DNA of 11,466 bases. Source: Pseudomonadota bacterium (GTDB lineage Bacteria > Pseudomonadota > Gammaproteobacteria > Acidithiobacillales > Acidithiobacillaceae). Positions 1-7,226 of this stretch are shown piece by piece. The notes under the pieces are model-generated. The model ran no database searches. It was not told the origin of the DNA and worked only from the letters and a program-made list of their open reading frames with translations. The stretch is from assembly GCA_021840785.1 (NCBI GenBank), contig JAKBXD010000054.1, forward strand, positions 1 to 11,466. The letters run 5' to 3'. Made by a program: the position numbers and the translations under genes. Each line of letters starts with the position of its first letter. Positions within the stretch are counted from its first letter, which is position 1.

Positions 1-2
1 TA

Positions 3-332
3 AATATAGCAGGAAAACGTAGTTCTATTTCACATTTAAATCATCAGCTCACATCTGTCTCTGGAGTTTTGGATGGGGTATTTTTTATGCCCGATGAAAG
101 TGGTGATGGGCGAGTGACACGTTTGGTGGCATTTGCCGTGGCCCCGGACTTGGATGCGGAAATAATAATTGAGCGGCTCAAGCAGTGTGTGGATCCCGCG
201 TTTATTCCTCGCCCGCTAAAGATCGTGGATAGCCTGCCTAGGAACACTACCGGTAAGATCTCACGAGAAGCCTTAAAAGCAATGGTCGGGGCCTTGATTG
301 GTAACGAGGAGCGTTCGTCTGAAATATTATGA
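3..332 (+). CDS. Acyl-adenylating ligase (AMP-binding family), C-terminal fragment, ApeH-like
   Basis: This reading frame enters from the left edge without a stop and ends at TGA 330-332, so only about the last 109 residues are visible. Near the end it carries SLPRNTTGKISREAL, which matches the A10 motif of the ANL adenylating superfamily; the lysine of GKI is the catalytic lysine of the mobile C-terminal domain. Family knowledge: such ligases activate a carboxylic acid as acyl-AMP and transfer it to CoA or to a carrier protein. In aryl-polyene clusters this enzyme loads the aromatic starter and lies directly before the small dehydratase, as here. The TTG at 69 is only an internal codon, not a start. 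The substrate cannot be read because the adenylation core is outside the window. Confidence 0.85.
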   Translation, partial: NIAGKRSSISHLNHQLTSVSGVLDGVFFMPDESGDGRVTRLVAFAVAPDLDAEIIIERLKQCVDPAFIPRPLKIVDSLPRNTTGKISREALKAMVGALIGNEERSSEIL

Positions 333-633
333 CCATAGCTTTATCATTCCGGTTGGGCATCCGGTATTCGCTGGCCACTTTCCGGGAAATCCGGTTGTGC
401 CCGCCGCCTTGCTTCTGGACGAGGCCATTTGTGCTATAGCCGCAGCGGGGGATTTGCCGATAAATGATTGCAGTATTAGCTCGGCGAAATTCTACAGCCC
501 GGTGGCACCTGGTGAATTGCTGAATCTTCGCGTGGTCGTGGCGGATGCTATGCCCATGACCTTTGAAGTCCATGCGGGCGCCCGTCTGATCGCATCCGGT
601 GACTTCTCCGGGCATGTTTGGGAGCGACTCTGA
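298..633 (+). CDS. Small hotdog-fold 3-hydroxyacyl-ACP dehydratase, ApeI/FabZ-like
   Basis: About 105-111 residues, one compact hotdog domain. Residues 20-41 hold GHPVFAGHFPGNPVVP followed by an LLLD segment, the FabZ-type active-site loop and start of the central helix; His27 (counting from TTG 298) aligns with the FabZ catalytic histidine. Where FabZ usually has P-G-V after this loop, this protein has P-A-A. It would remove water from 3-hydroxyacyl-ACP in the polyene elongation cycle, probably with the second dehydratase at 7217. The start is unclear: the frame opens after a TGA at 295-297 and contains no ATG, leaving TTG 298 or CTG 319. An AGGAG at 307-311 is well placed for CTG 319. The gene overlaps the 3' end of the ligase gene, which suggests translational coupling. 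Confidence 0.82.
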   Translation: MVTRSVRLKYYDHSFIIPVGHPVFAGHFPGNPVVPAALLLDEAICAIAAAGDLPINDCSISSAKFYSPVAPGELLNLRVVVADAMPMTFEVHAGARLIASGDFSGHVWERL

Positions 634-635
634 TA

Positions 636-1595
636 ATGGTTCACCGGTTCAGCACGGTTCGACAATCGCCTGATAGCGAGTGGTTTAGTCGCCCCGAGCG
701 GGGCAGCCGATTTATGCTGCATCTGATGATCTGGATTTCAAAAAAGTTGGGAAGGACGGCTGCTCGTGTGGTCTTATACTTGATTGCGGGCTATTTTTTG
801 CTTTTTGCGCCCTCTGCGCGGGCTGCTTCCCGGGCTTACCTTACCCGCGTTCTCGGGCGCCGCGCCGATGCCAGAGATATCTATCGTCATTTCCTGACAT
901 TTGCGACGACGATTCACGATAGAGTGTATCTGCTCAGTAACGATGATTCACCGTTTACTATCCAGTTGCATTTGTCCAAGGACGTGGAGCGGGCGATTGC
1001 CGGTATGCGTGGAGCCCTATTGGTGGGTGCGCACCTGGGCAGTTTTGAGGTATTGCGGTCTGTCGGACTGAAGTATCCTGGGGTGTCGGTGGTGATGGTC
1101 ATGTATGAGGATAATGCAAAAAAGCTCAATACCACGCTGGCGAGTATGAAAAGCGGAGAACGGCCTAATATTATCCCGCTAGGCCGCTGGGACACGATGC
1201 TGCGTGTTCAGGAGCAATTGGAAAGGGGTGCGTTGGTCGGTTTCCTCGGTGACCGGTCTGTAGGGACAGAGAAAAAACGGATCATCCCTTTCCTCGGAGA
1301 GCCCGCCGCATGGTCGATCGGCATTTTTCGTATTGCGGCGCTGCTCAATCGGCCTTTGTATTTTATGGCCGGTCTTTATACGGACCCAGGGCGCTATGAA
1401 ATTTTCATAACGCAGATTGCCGATTTCTCTTCTGTAGAGAAAGCGGATCAGGATAAGGCTATTCAGGATGCGATGTTGAAATATGTCAATGAGGTTGAAA
1501 AACATTGCCATATGGCTCCTTATAATTGGTTTAACTTTTATGATTTCTGGGGAAAAGATAATAATATAAGAATGAAAAAGGATTATGTGAAATGA
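636..1595 (+). CDS. LpxL/HtrB-type acyltransferase (lysophospholipid acyltransferase superfamily)
   Basis: 319 residues from ATG 636, with GGGAG at 620-624 as ribosome binding site; the frame could extend to TTG 618 but ATG fits better. A hydrophobic segment near residues 43-59 should anchor it to the inner membrane. The motif HLGSFE at 133-138 gives the H-x4-E pattern of LpxL-family acyltransferases. GDRSV at about 205-209 and the C-terminal aromatic run PYNWFNFYDFW (295-305) are also typical of that family. Known members transfer an acyl chain from ACP to lipid A precursors; in aryl-polyene clusters the homologue is thought to transfer the polyene acyl chain from its carrier protein to the lipid or sugar anchor. 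It starts 2 bases after the dehydratase stop and overlaps the next gene by ATGA, so it belongs to one operon. Acceptor unknown. Confidence 0.85.
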   Translation: MVHRFSTVRQSPDSEWFSRPERGSRFMLHLMIWISKKLGRTAARVVLYLIAGYFLLFAPSARAASRAYLTRVLGRRADARDIYRHFLTFATTIHDRVYLLSNDDSPFTIQLHLSKDVERAIAGMRGALLVGAHLGSFEVLRSVGLKYPGVSVVMVMYEDNAKKLNTTLASMKSGERPNIIPLGRWDTMLRVQEQLERGALVGFLGDRSVGTEKKRIIPFLGEPAAWSIGIFRIAALLNRPLYFMAGLYTDPGRYEIFITQIADFSSVEKADQDKAIQDAMLKYVNEVEKHCHMAPYNWFNFYDFWGKDNNIRMKKDYVK

Positions 1596-2272
1596 ATACA
1601 AAGCGCGGTCAACTGGAGTCCCATATCGCGGTTACCGCGTCCGGTATTCACCGGTTATTTATCAGATTTACAGTGCTTCGGCGAATATTCTATCTGCCCA
1701 GAAAATATGTCATTGGTACCGTGCTCGCGTTTTTCCTCGGGGGCTCCGTGATAACACAAACGGCCTGCGCGACAGACTGGAACATAACAGAATTAATGCA
1801 TGCGTTGGCGCAAGTGAAGTCTAGCCATGCCTCTTTTGTAGAGACAAAATATATTGGCTTTCTGGATAAGCCAATACAATCATCTGGCAATATGCGCTTT
1901 GTGGCACCGGATACGCTGGAGATGCATACTGTCAAACCCAGCGATCAGATGATGCTGGTGCAAGGAAACATTCTCACTATGGGTAAATATATTATTCAAT
2001 TGGACGATCACCCAGAATTACTCGCCTTCGTCGACAGCATTCGCGGAGTGTTGACTGGAAATATGGGGTTATTAGAAACGCATTTTATGCTTTCGCTTAA
2101 AGGCAACAGAAATAGCTGGACGTTAATTCTGATACCGAAGCAAAATGAGTTTGCAAAACAGATTAAGCATATCACCATTGGCGGTATGGGGCACATGGTA
2201 CGCAGTATTGAGATTGTAAAGGAAAATCACGATTGGTCGCTTATTAGTATAAGAGACTCGTCTACTCCATGA
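1592..2272 (+). CDS. LolA-like periplasmic lipoprotein-carrier-fold protein, ApeL-like
   Basis: 226 residues. An unusually long basic N-region of about 39 residues precedes a hydrophobic core (40-56) and an A-C-A site at 58-60, so a signal peptide cleaved before Thr61 is likely. The mature part has the LolA pattern: an amphipathic start (ELMHALAQVKSSHASFVE) followed by alternating beta strands, including a strand resembling the LolA segment GxMRFxxPDxLE (about 88-101). LolA carries lipoproteins through the periplasm; the cluster-specific homologue is presumed to carry the lipid-linked polyene towards the outer membrane, next to the MMPL exporter. It starts within the stop codon of the acyltransferase gene (ATGA at 1592-1595), with AAGGA at 1578-1582 as ribosome binding site, and ends in an ATGA overlap with the exporter. 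Base composition around 1550-2270 looks visibly A/T-richer than in the right half of the window. Confidence 0.8.
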   Translation: MNTKRGQLESHIAVTASGIHRLFIRFTVLRRIFYLPRKYVIGTVLAFFLGGSVITQTACATDWNITELMHALAQVKSSHASFVETKYIGFLDKPIQSSGNMRFVAPDTLEMHTVKPSDQMMLVQGNILTMGKYIIQLDDHPELLAFVDSIRGVLTGNMGLLETHFMLSLKGNRNSWTLILIPKQNEFAKQIKHITIGGMGHMVRSIEIVKENHDWSLISIRDSSTP

Positions 2273-4620
2273 GAAAATTCCGATGGCTGATTCTGGGCGT
2301 GTGGCTGGCGATACTGATCGGCGCCATTGGCGTAATAATCAATACAACATTTGAGTCCACGCTATCCGAATTTTTGCCAAAATCACCTAGTGCACAGCAG
2401 GTTCTGTTGAACGAGCAGTTGCGCAACGGTGTGCTCTCACGCAAGATTTTAGTGGAAATAAACGGCGGCGATGCTGCTACAAGGGCGCGTATTTCCGCGC
2501 AAATGGTTCTCGATCTCCGTAAGCACAAGCAATTTGAACTTGTGAGTAACGGGAATGCGGGCGTAAATTCCCAAATATATAGTTATTTGTTCACGCACCG
2601 CTATTTGTTGAGCGCAGCTACCAAGCCAGAGCTGTTTTCGGTAAAGGGTCTGCACGATGCGATAGAAAAGACACTCAATAACCTGGCTAGCCCCGGCGGT
2701 GAGGCAATGACAGCGCTTTTCCCGAGTGACCCTACTGGAGCCATGATTGGCATGGCCAAGGGGATAAGTGGGATGTCGAAACCACGAGTCCTGGATGGTG
2801 TGTGGGCATCGTCGACTGGAGATGGCGCATTGCTTTTGTTGCAGACGCGATTCCCGGGATCGGATAGCGACGCACAACAACAGGCGATAGCTACCATAAA
2901 AAAGATATTCAAGTTGGCGCAAAGGGATATGGGGAGTTCTGGCCAGAGTACCAGATTACAGTTGACTGGTGTGGGTGTGATTTCTGTGGCGGCACGCAAT
3001 ACGATCGTCCATGCCGCAGAGTCGATGTCGCTGATAAGTGGCACATTAATTATTATGCTGCTTTTGTTTGTATACCGGTCTCTGGTGGTGCTTGTATACA
3101 GCCTTGTGCCCGTGATGTCTGGCGTTATCGTTGGTATCGCGGCGGTGTCTTTAGGTTTTGGGATGGTTTATGATATCACTTTGGGATTCGGCACGGCACT
3201 GATCGGGGAAGCGGTGGATTATTCAATCTATTTCTTCGTGCAGACCGGGGAAATGGCTACCGGCGCTGAATTATGGAAAAAAAATTATTGGCCCATCATC
3301 AGGCTGGGTGTTTTTACCTCAGTGGTCGGTTTTGCCAGTCTGCTGTTTTCTAATCTGCCAGGGCTCGCTCAGCTTGGCCTCTATGCCATTACTGGCCTAC
3401 TCACCGCCGCAGGTGTTACCCGCTTGGTATTGTCAAGATTGCCTGCGCATCATTTTAAACGGCGCGATTTCGAGCGGGTGGGTGATATTCTTCTCGACGT
3501 TATGCGTATGCTGTCGTCCGCAAGATGGGTCGTTATTTCATTGGCGGTCATTGCGAGTGGCATTTTGCTTGTCCATCGCGATCATATCTGGAGTCACGAA
3601 CTGTCGGCGCTTAGTCCAGTTCCTAAAGCCGATCAGTTACTCTATGCGAAGTTGCGTAAGGATATGGGGATACCTGATGAGGGATATCTGCTGCTTGTCT
3701 CCGGAGCAACCCGTAACCTGGCTCTGGAAAATGCCAGTAAAATTGACCCGCTATTAGAACGGCTCCAGGTCTCTGGAATTATTGGCGGCTTTGAAACACC
3801 TACTCGTTTTTTGCCGGGCATGGAATCCCAGGTGGAGCGGAGATCGGCTTTGCCTTCGGAACCTGTTCTGACCACACGTTTGGAAGCGGCGGTGCGCGGA
3901 TTGCCGGTGTCAGCATCACGGCTCTCCCCATTTGTCCAAGCGGTGGAGCGGGAGCGGAAGCTGCCGCTACTGACTTATGCTGAGCTCCCAGCGGGTGTTC
4001 AGCAGATTGTCGACAGTATGCTTGTGCATCATGGCCAGGAGTGGAGCGTGTTGTTACCAATTATGGCGCCATCATCCGGTAAGATTGACTCTACGGCAGT
4101 GCAAGCCGCAATGATGCATCATCATGTTGGTGATGCTATTTTTGTTGATATTTCTGGCGCCACCAATACGCTTTATTCGGGGTATATCAGGAATGCGCTC
4201 AAGCTTTCTTTGGCCGGTGTTTTAGGTATTATCATTTTATTGTTAGCGGTCTTCCGATCCGTGACACGTGTTGTTCGAATCATGTTACCATTAATTGCTG
4301 CGGTACTTGTGGTGGTGGCTGCATTTGTGGTGATGGGTGTCGAGTTGAATATTATGAATCTCATTGGACTGATGTTGATAGTTGCCGTAGGGTCTAACTA
4401 CGCACTATTCTTTGATCGTGGTGGGCAGATGAATAGGGAAGGCTCGTCACGTACTTTATTATCCTTGGTTGTTGCCAATATGGCCACGGTTATCGGTTTT
4501 GCGCCGCTGGCCTTCTCCGGAGTCCCAGTCCTTCAGGCAATTGGTGCCACTGTTGCTCCCGGCGTGATACTGGCGCTTTTATTTTCTGCCAGCTTGGTTG
4601 AGCGCAGAGGTTTATTGTAG
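2269..4620 (+). CDS. MMPL/RND-family exporter, ApeM-like
   Basis: 783 residues in the two-repeat layout of the MMPL/RND superfamily. TM1 is near residues 5-26, followed by a large periplasmic loop to about 250 and a helix bundle at about 253-400. TM7 is near 415-434, with a second periplasmic loop to about 640 and a final bundle at about 644-780. In the first bundle GEAVDYSIYFF carries Asp317, the usual proton-relay aspartate position. The matching place in the second bundle reads AVGSNYALFFD, with Asn710 instead. The closest known role is the predicted exporter of aryl-polyene and xanthomonadin clusters, placed beside the LolA-like protein, so transfer of the lipid-bound polyene out of the inner membrane is likely. 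The start ATG 2269 overlaps the stop of the LolA-like gene. It is the last gene of the left + strand operon, and no terminator fits in the 14-base gap that follows. Confidence 0.88.
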   Translation: MRKFRWLILGVWLAILIGAIGVIINTTFESTLSEFLPKSPSAQQVLLNEQLRNGVLSRKILVEINGGDAATRARISAQMVLDLRKHKQFELVSNGNAGVNSQIYSYLFTHRYLLSAATKPELFSVKGLHDAIEKTLNNLASPGGEAMTALFPSDPTGAMIGMAKGISGMSKPRVLDGVWASSTGDGALLLLQTRFPGSDSDAQQQAIATIKKIFKLAQRDMGSSGQSTRLQLTGVGVISVAARNTIVHAAESMSLISGTLIIMLLLFVYRSLVVLVYSLVPVMSGVIVGIAAVSLGFGMVYDITLGFGTALIGEAVDYSIYFFVQTGEMATGAELWKKNYWPIIRLGVFTSVVGFASLLFSNLPGLAQLGLYAITGLLTAAGVTRLVLSRLPAHHFKRRDFERVGDILLDVMRMLSSARWVVISLAVIASGILLVHRDHIWSHELSALSPVPKADQLLYAKLRKDMGIPDEGYLLLVSGATRNLALENASKIDPLLERLQVSGIIGGFETPTRFLPGMESQVERRSALPSEPVLTTRLEAAVRGLPVSASRLSPFVQAVERERKLPLLTYAELPAGVQQIVDSMLVHHGQEWSVLLPIMAPSSGKIDSTAVQAAMMHHHVGDAIFVDISGATNTLYSGYIRNALKLSLAGVLGIIILLLAVFRSVTRVVRIMLPLIAAVLVVVAAFVVMGVELNIMNLIGLMLIVAVGSNYALFFDRGGQMNREGSSRTLLSLVVANMATVIGFAPLAFSGVPVLQAIGATVAPGVILALLFSASLVERRGLL

Positions 4621-4634
4621 AGCGAGCGTTGTGC

Positions 4635-4898
4635 TTAGCCGGGTTGATGGTTTTGTACGTAATTACTGAGGTTTCTTAAGCAGCTGAATATCTCTGTTTT
4701 ATTGGCCCCTTCGCCAGACAGCATCACCCCGTATTTCTTGGTGATTACCATAGACAGCTCCAGGAGGTCGATAGAATCCAAGCCCAATGGGCCGCCATAG
4801 AGTGGGGCCTCAGGATCTACCTGCAGGGGGTCCCCTGGCAGGTTCAAGGATTTTATAATTAAACGGCTTAGGTCTGCTTCTTCTGGGGTAAGGGCCAT
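4635..4898 (-). CDS. Acyl carrier protein
   Basis: 87 residues, the usual size of an acyl carrier protein. The motif LGLDSIDLLEL at 38-48 contains Ser42, the expected 4'-phosphopantetheine attachment site at the start of helix II. The protein is acidic in the first half and has a four-helix pattern. It would carry the growing polyene between the ketosynthase, reductase and dehydratases of the neighbouring operon. It is encoded on the strand opposite to every adjacent gene, stops 14 bases from the exporter stop, and shares a 307-base upstream region with the ketosynthase gene. A GGAGA at 4908-4912 lies 9 bases before ATG 4898-4896 and supports the start. Aryl-polyene clusters usually encode two carrier proteins; only this one is seen here. 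Confidence 0.9.
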   Translation of the reverse strand: MALTPEEADLSRLIIKSLNLPGDPLQVDPEAPLYGGPLGLDSIDLLELSMVITKKYGVMLSGEGANKTEIFSCLRNLSNYVQNHQPG

Positions 4899-4924
4899 TC
4901 TTTAATGTCTCCATTTTGACTGTC

Positions 4925-4954
4925 GTTGTACGTCAGATCCCGCTGGTCCGCCAA
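4925..4954 (-). promoter_or_regulatory. Candidate sigma70 promoter for the acyl carrier protein gene
   Basis: Read on the - strand, TTGGCG (4954-4949) is followed after 18 bases by TACAAC (4930-4925), each matching four of six consensus bases. It would give a leader of roughly 20 bases before the carrier protein start. It is weak and chosen only by pattern. Confidence 0.22.
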
Positions 4955-4993
4955 TAGTGCGCGTGGCTTTAATCCGCTCTGCGCGCGTTGTCA

Positions 4994-5028
4994 GGAGTGC
5001 ACCGTTTTCTCATTTCCGCCGGTGCTCC
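4994..5028. repeat. Bulged inverted repeat in the divergent intergenic region
   Basis: GGAG (4994-4997) plus CACCG (5000-5004) can pair with CGGTG (5020-5024) plus CTCC (5025-5028), giving nine base pairs with a two-base bulge and a 15-base loop. No T-run follows on either strand, so it does not look like an intrinsic terminator. It could be an operator or a chance structure. Confidence 0.3.
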
Positions 5029-5143
5029 CTCGTCGAGCGTAGCCTTGGGATTGTAACCCAGAATCAGGTGTCGTCCAGCATCCTCTGTGGCGGGGTTTGC
5101 CAGAGAAGATGGCATCGGGAGGCGTGTGGTCAGCAGGTTCCGG

Positions 5144-5172
5144 TTGACTTTTAGCCGCTTCACCCTCACAAT
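5144..5172 (+). promoter_or_regulatory. Candidate sigma70 promoter for the ketosynthase operon
   Basis: TTGACT (5144-5149, five of six consensus bases) is followed after exactly 17 bases by CACAAT (5167-5172, four of six). Transcription would begin near 5179, leaving a short A/T-rich leader of about 27 bases before ATG 5206. No Shine-Dalgarno sequence is present in that leader. Confidence 0.42.
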
Positions 5173-5205
5173 GATTTTTCAATATCACATTGATTTATAA
5201 TATAT

Positions 5206-6399
5206 ATGTCCATTCTGATGATTTCTGGCGTGACCGCTACAAGTTGCATTGGCCGTGGTCTGGAGCAGACCTTGGCCGCATTGCATGGTCGGCGGGGTGG
5301 GCTTGCGCCTTGTGTATTCCGCGACATGGTCGTCGACACTTGGGTCGGTGAGGTGGCTGGCGTGGATGACGAAAAAATGGATGCGGATCTGCGCGATTTC
5401 AATTGTCGTAACAACCGCTTGGCCCAGCTCGCACTTTCTCAGGATGGTTTTACGGATGCTGTTGAGGTGGCCGTCGGTCGCTGGGGGCGACGACGCGTGG
5501 GTGTTTTCCTGGGAACGAGCACTGCCGGTATGTTGCGTACCGAGTGGGCGTTTCGACATCGTGACGCAGTGAATGGCCAGCTACCGGCAGAATTCGTATA
5601 TGCCGGTACCCATAGTCCTTATTCCCTTACGGAATTTGTCCGGCGTAAGCTTGGTCTTGCAGGGCCTGCTGTGGCTGTCTCGTCGGCGTGTTCTTCCAGT
5701 GCGAAGGTCTTCGCCTCCGCCCAGCGGATGATAGATTGTGGTTTGATTGATGCGGCGGTGGTGGGCGGTGTGGATTCATTGTGCGCGACGACACTCTATG
5801 GTTTTGAGTCCCTGGGTCTTTTGGCCAAAGAGCCGTGTCGACCGTTTAACGTTGATCGTGCGGGCATTTCTATTGGGGAGGCGGCCGCGTATATGCTTGT
5901 GGAGAGAGTGACCGGTCCTCAGGATCGCGAAGCCGTCTGGTTGTTGGGTGTCGGCGAGTCGAGCGATGCCTATCATATGTCCTCACCACATCCGGAGGGT
6001 CTGGGCGCGCGCTTGGCCATGGAGCGCGCGCTAGTCTCCGCAGGATTGGGCCCTGAACATATTGATTATATTAATCTGCACGGTACTGGCACCGTGGCGA
6101 ATGATGCGGCAGAGGCAATCGCTATAGCGAATGTCTTCGGTACCGCAACACCTTGCAGCTCGACAAAGGGGGCTACGGGCCATACATTGGGCGCCGCAGG
6201 TGCTTTGGAAGCGGCCATATGCGTATTGTCCATTCAAAACGGCTTTATGCCGTCGGGCCCATATACCGGACCGCGGGATCATGCGATGGAAATTAATTAT
6301 ATTTCGCAAAATCAGGGAGCTGCGATCTCCACGGTGTTGAGTAATTCATTCGGTTTTGGTGGTAGTAACTGTAGCCTGATTTTTGGCCGTCCCATTTAA
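5206..6399 (+). CDS. Beta-ketoacyl-ACP synthase, FabF type (ApeO-like elongating ketosynthase)
   Basis: 397 residues with the full KAS II catalytic set. Cys162 lies in AVSSACSSSAKVF, His292 in NLHGTGTVAND, Lys321 in STKGATGHTLGAAGALEA, and His326 in the same stretch; the C-terminal SNSFGFGGSN loop is at 379-388. It would condense malonyl-ACP with the growing chain by decarboxylative Claisen condensation. The next gene encodes a Cys-less partner, so the active enzyme is probably a heterodimer of ketosynthase and chain-length factor, as described for the ApeO-ApeC pair. It is the first gene of the right + strand operon. ATG 5206 is preceded by an A/T-rich stretch without a Shine-Dalgarno sequence; a second in-frame ATG at 5218 is the only near alternative. 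All catalytic residues are intact. Confidence 0.93.
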   Translation: MSILMISGVTATSCIGRGLEQTLAALHGRRGGLAPCVFRDMVVDTWVGEVAGVDDEKMDADLRDFNCRNNRLAQLALSQDGFTDAVEVAVGRWGRRRVGVFLGTSTAGMLRTEWAFRHRDAVNGQLPAEFVYAGTHSPYSLTEFVRRKLGLAGPAVAVSSACSSSAKVFASAQRMIDCGLIDAAVVGGVDSLCATTLYGFESLGLLAKEPCRPFNVDRAGISIGEAAAYMLVERVTGPQDREAVWLLGVGESSDAYHMSSPHPEGLGARLAMERALVSAGLGPEHIDYINLHGTGTVANDAAEAIAIANVFGTATPCSSTKGATGHTLGAAGALEAAICVLSIQNGFMPSGPYTGPRDHAMEINYISQNQGAAISTVLSNSFGFGGSNCSLIFGRPI

Positions 6400-6416
6400 C
6401 GAACCGGGGTTTTGCT

Positions 6417-7226
6417 ATGCATCCTGTGTATGTGGAAGGCATTGGTGTGTTGGGGCCGGGCATCCAAAACTGGCAAGAGGCCGTATATTTACTGAAGGGT
6501 GAAGATACCTATCTGCCCGGAAGGACGATATTGTCGTCGCCGGAATCCTTACCCCCGGCAGAACGACGCCGCGCCAGCAGAGGGGTCATGGCCGCACTGC
6601 AGGTGGGATATGCGGCCTGTGCCATGGCGGGTATCTTGCCTGCGGAGCCTGCATCGGTGTTTGCTTCTTCGGGTGGCGATGGAGATATCTGCAACGCCAT
6701 TTGTTCTGCGATGGCCGCAGGCGACCATCTGATATCGCCCACCCAGTTTCACAATTCCGTGCATAACGCGATTTCTGGTTACTGGGGCATTGCGACGGGC
6801 GCGATGGCGCCATCGTCTGTGGTGAGCGCCTATGATGGGAGTTTTGCGGCTGGCCTGTTAGAAGCCGTGTCGCTGCTGCTGACGCTCCGTACCCCCGTGT
6901 TGCTGGTGGCCAGTGATCAGGACTATCCCTTCCCGCTATACGCCGCTCGCCCGGTACCCGATATTTTTGCGGTTGCGCTGTTATTGACGGTAACGCCGCA
7001 GCCCGGTAAAGCGTTGGTGCAGATCCGGATTCCTGGCGATATGCCCTTTGCCGAGCGGCCTGGGCAAGCGATGTCCGACGCGCAGCTTGACGATCTCTCC
7101 AGAGCCATCCCCGCGGCGCGTTGTCTGCCGCTGCTGCAATCCATCGCAAGGCGCGATAGCGGAAATATCGTATTGGAGTATTTACCTTCTCAATATCTGG
7201 TGCTTGAAGTGGCGCCGTGTCGATAG
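6417..7226 (+). CDS. Ketosynthase-like chain-length factor subunit, ApeC-like (Ketoacyl-synt_2 family)
   Basis: 269 residues, much shorter than a complete ketosynthase and resembling the N-terminal half only. Recognisable landmarks are ASSGGDGDICNAICSAM (83-99), SPTQFHNSVHNAISGYWGIATG (107-128) and the nucleophile-elbow region SSVVSAYDGSFAAGLLEA (133-150). At the place of the catalytic cysteine the sequence runs S-A-Y-D-G, so no active-site Cys is present. Family knowledge: such proteins pair with a FabF-type ketosynthase and help set chain length or stabilise the complex in aryl-polyene synthases. It starts 17 bases after the ketosynthase stop, and its own 3' end overlaps the next gene by 10 bases. 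Codon use here is visibly G/C-rich. Confidence 0.87.
   Translation: MHPVYVEGIGVLGPGIQNWQEAVYLLKGEDTYLPGRTILSSPESLPPAERRRASRGVMAALQVGYAACAMAGILPAEPASVFASSGGDGDICNAICSAMAAGDHLISPTQFHNSVHNAISGYWGIATGAMAPSSVVSAYDGSFAAGLLEAVSLLLTLRTPVLLVASDQDYPFPLYAARPVPDIFAVALLLTVTPQPGKALVQIRIPGDMPFAERPGQAMSDAQLDDLSRAIPAARCLPLLQSIARRDSGNIVLEYLPSQYLVLEVAPCR

Larger units (their letters stand above)
4899..5205. other. Divergent intergenic region between carrier protein and ketosynthase genes
   Basis: This is the only gap of about 300 bases between genes in the window. It should hold the promoters of both divergent units. Visible elements are a sigma70-like candidate for the + strand (5144-5172), a weaker candidate for the - strand (4925-4954), a bulged inverted repeat (4994-5028), a small palindrome TGCCA-N7-TGGCA (5098-5114) and a very A/T-rich tract just before the ketosynthase start (5171-5207). 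Short open frames on both strands show no convincing protein, apart from a weak similarity described in the findings. Confidence 0.7.

Noticed and set aside
2449..2922. 157-codon - strand open frame
   Set aside because: Antisense to the exporter periplasmic loop; no motif and no start signal.
3308..3757. 149-codon + strand open frame inside the exporter gene
   Set aside because: It is an alternative frame of the exporter membrane region, with hydrophobic and Cys-rich low-quality sequence and no domain.
4957..5154. 65-codon + strand open frame in the divergent intergenic region
   Set aside because: No ribosome binding site, no family resemblance, Arg/Ser/Cys-rich; the region is better explained as regulatory DNA.
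6586..7149. 187-codon open frame on the - strand
   Set aside because: It lies wholly inside the well-supported chain-length-factor gene, has an arginine/proline/alanine-rich composition typical of antisense shadow frames, and shows no recognisable domain.
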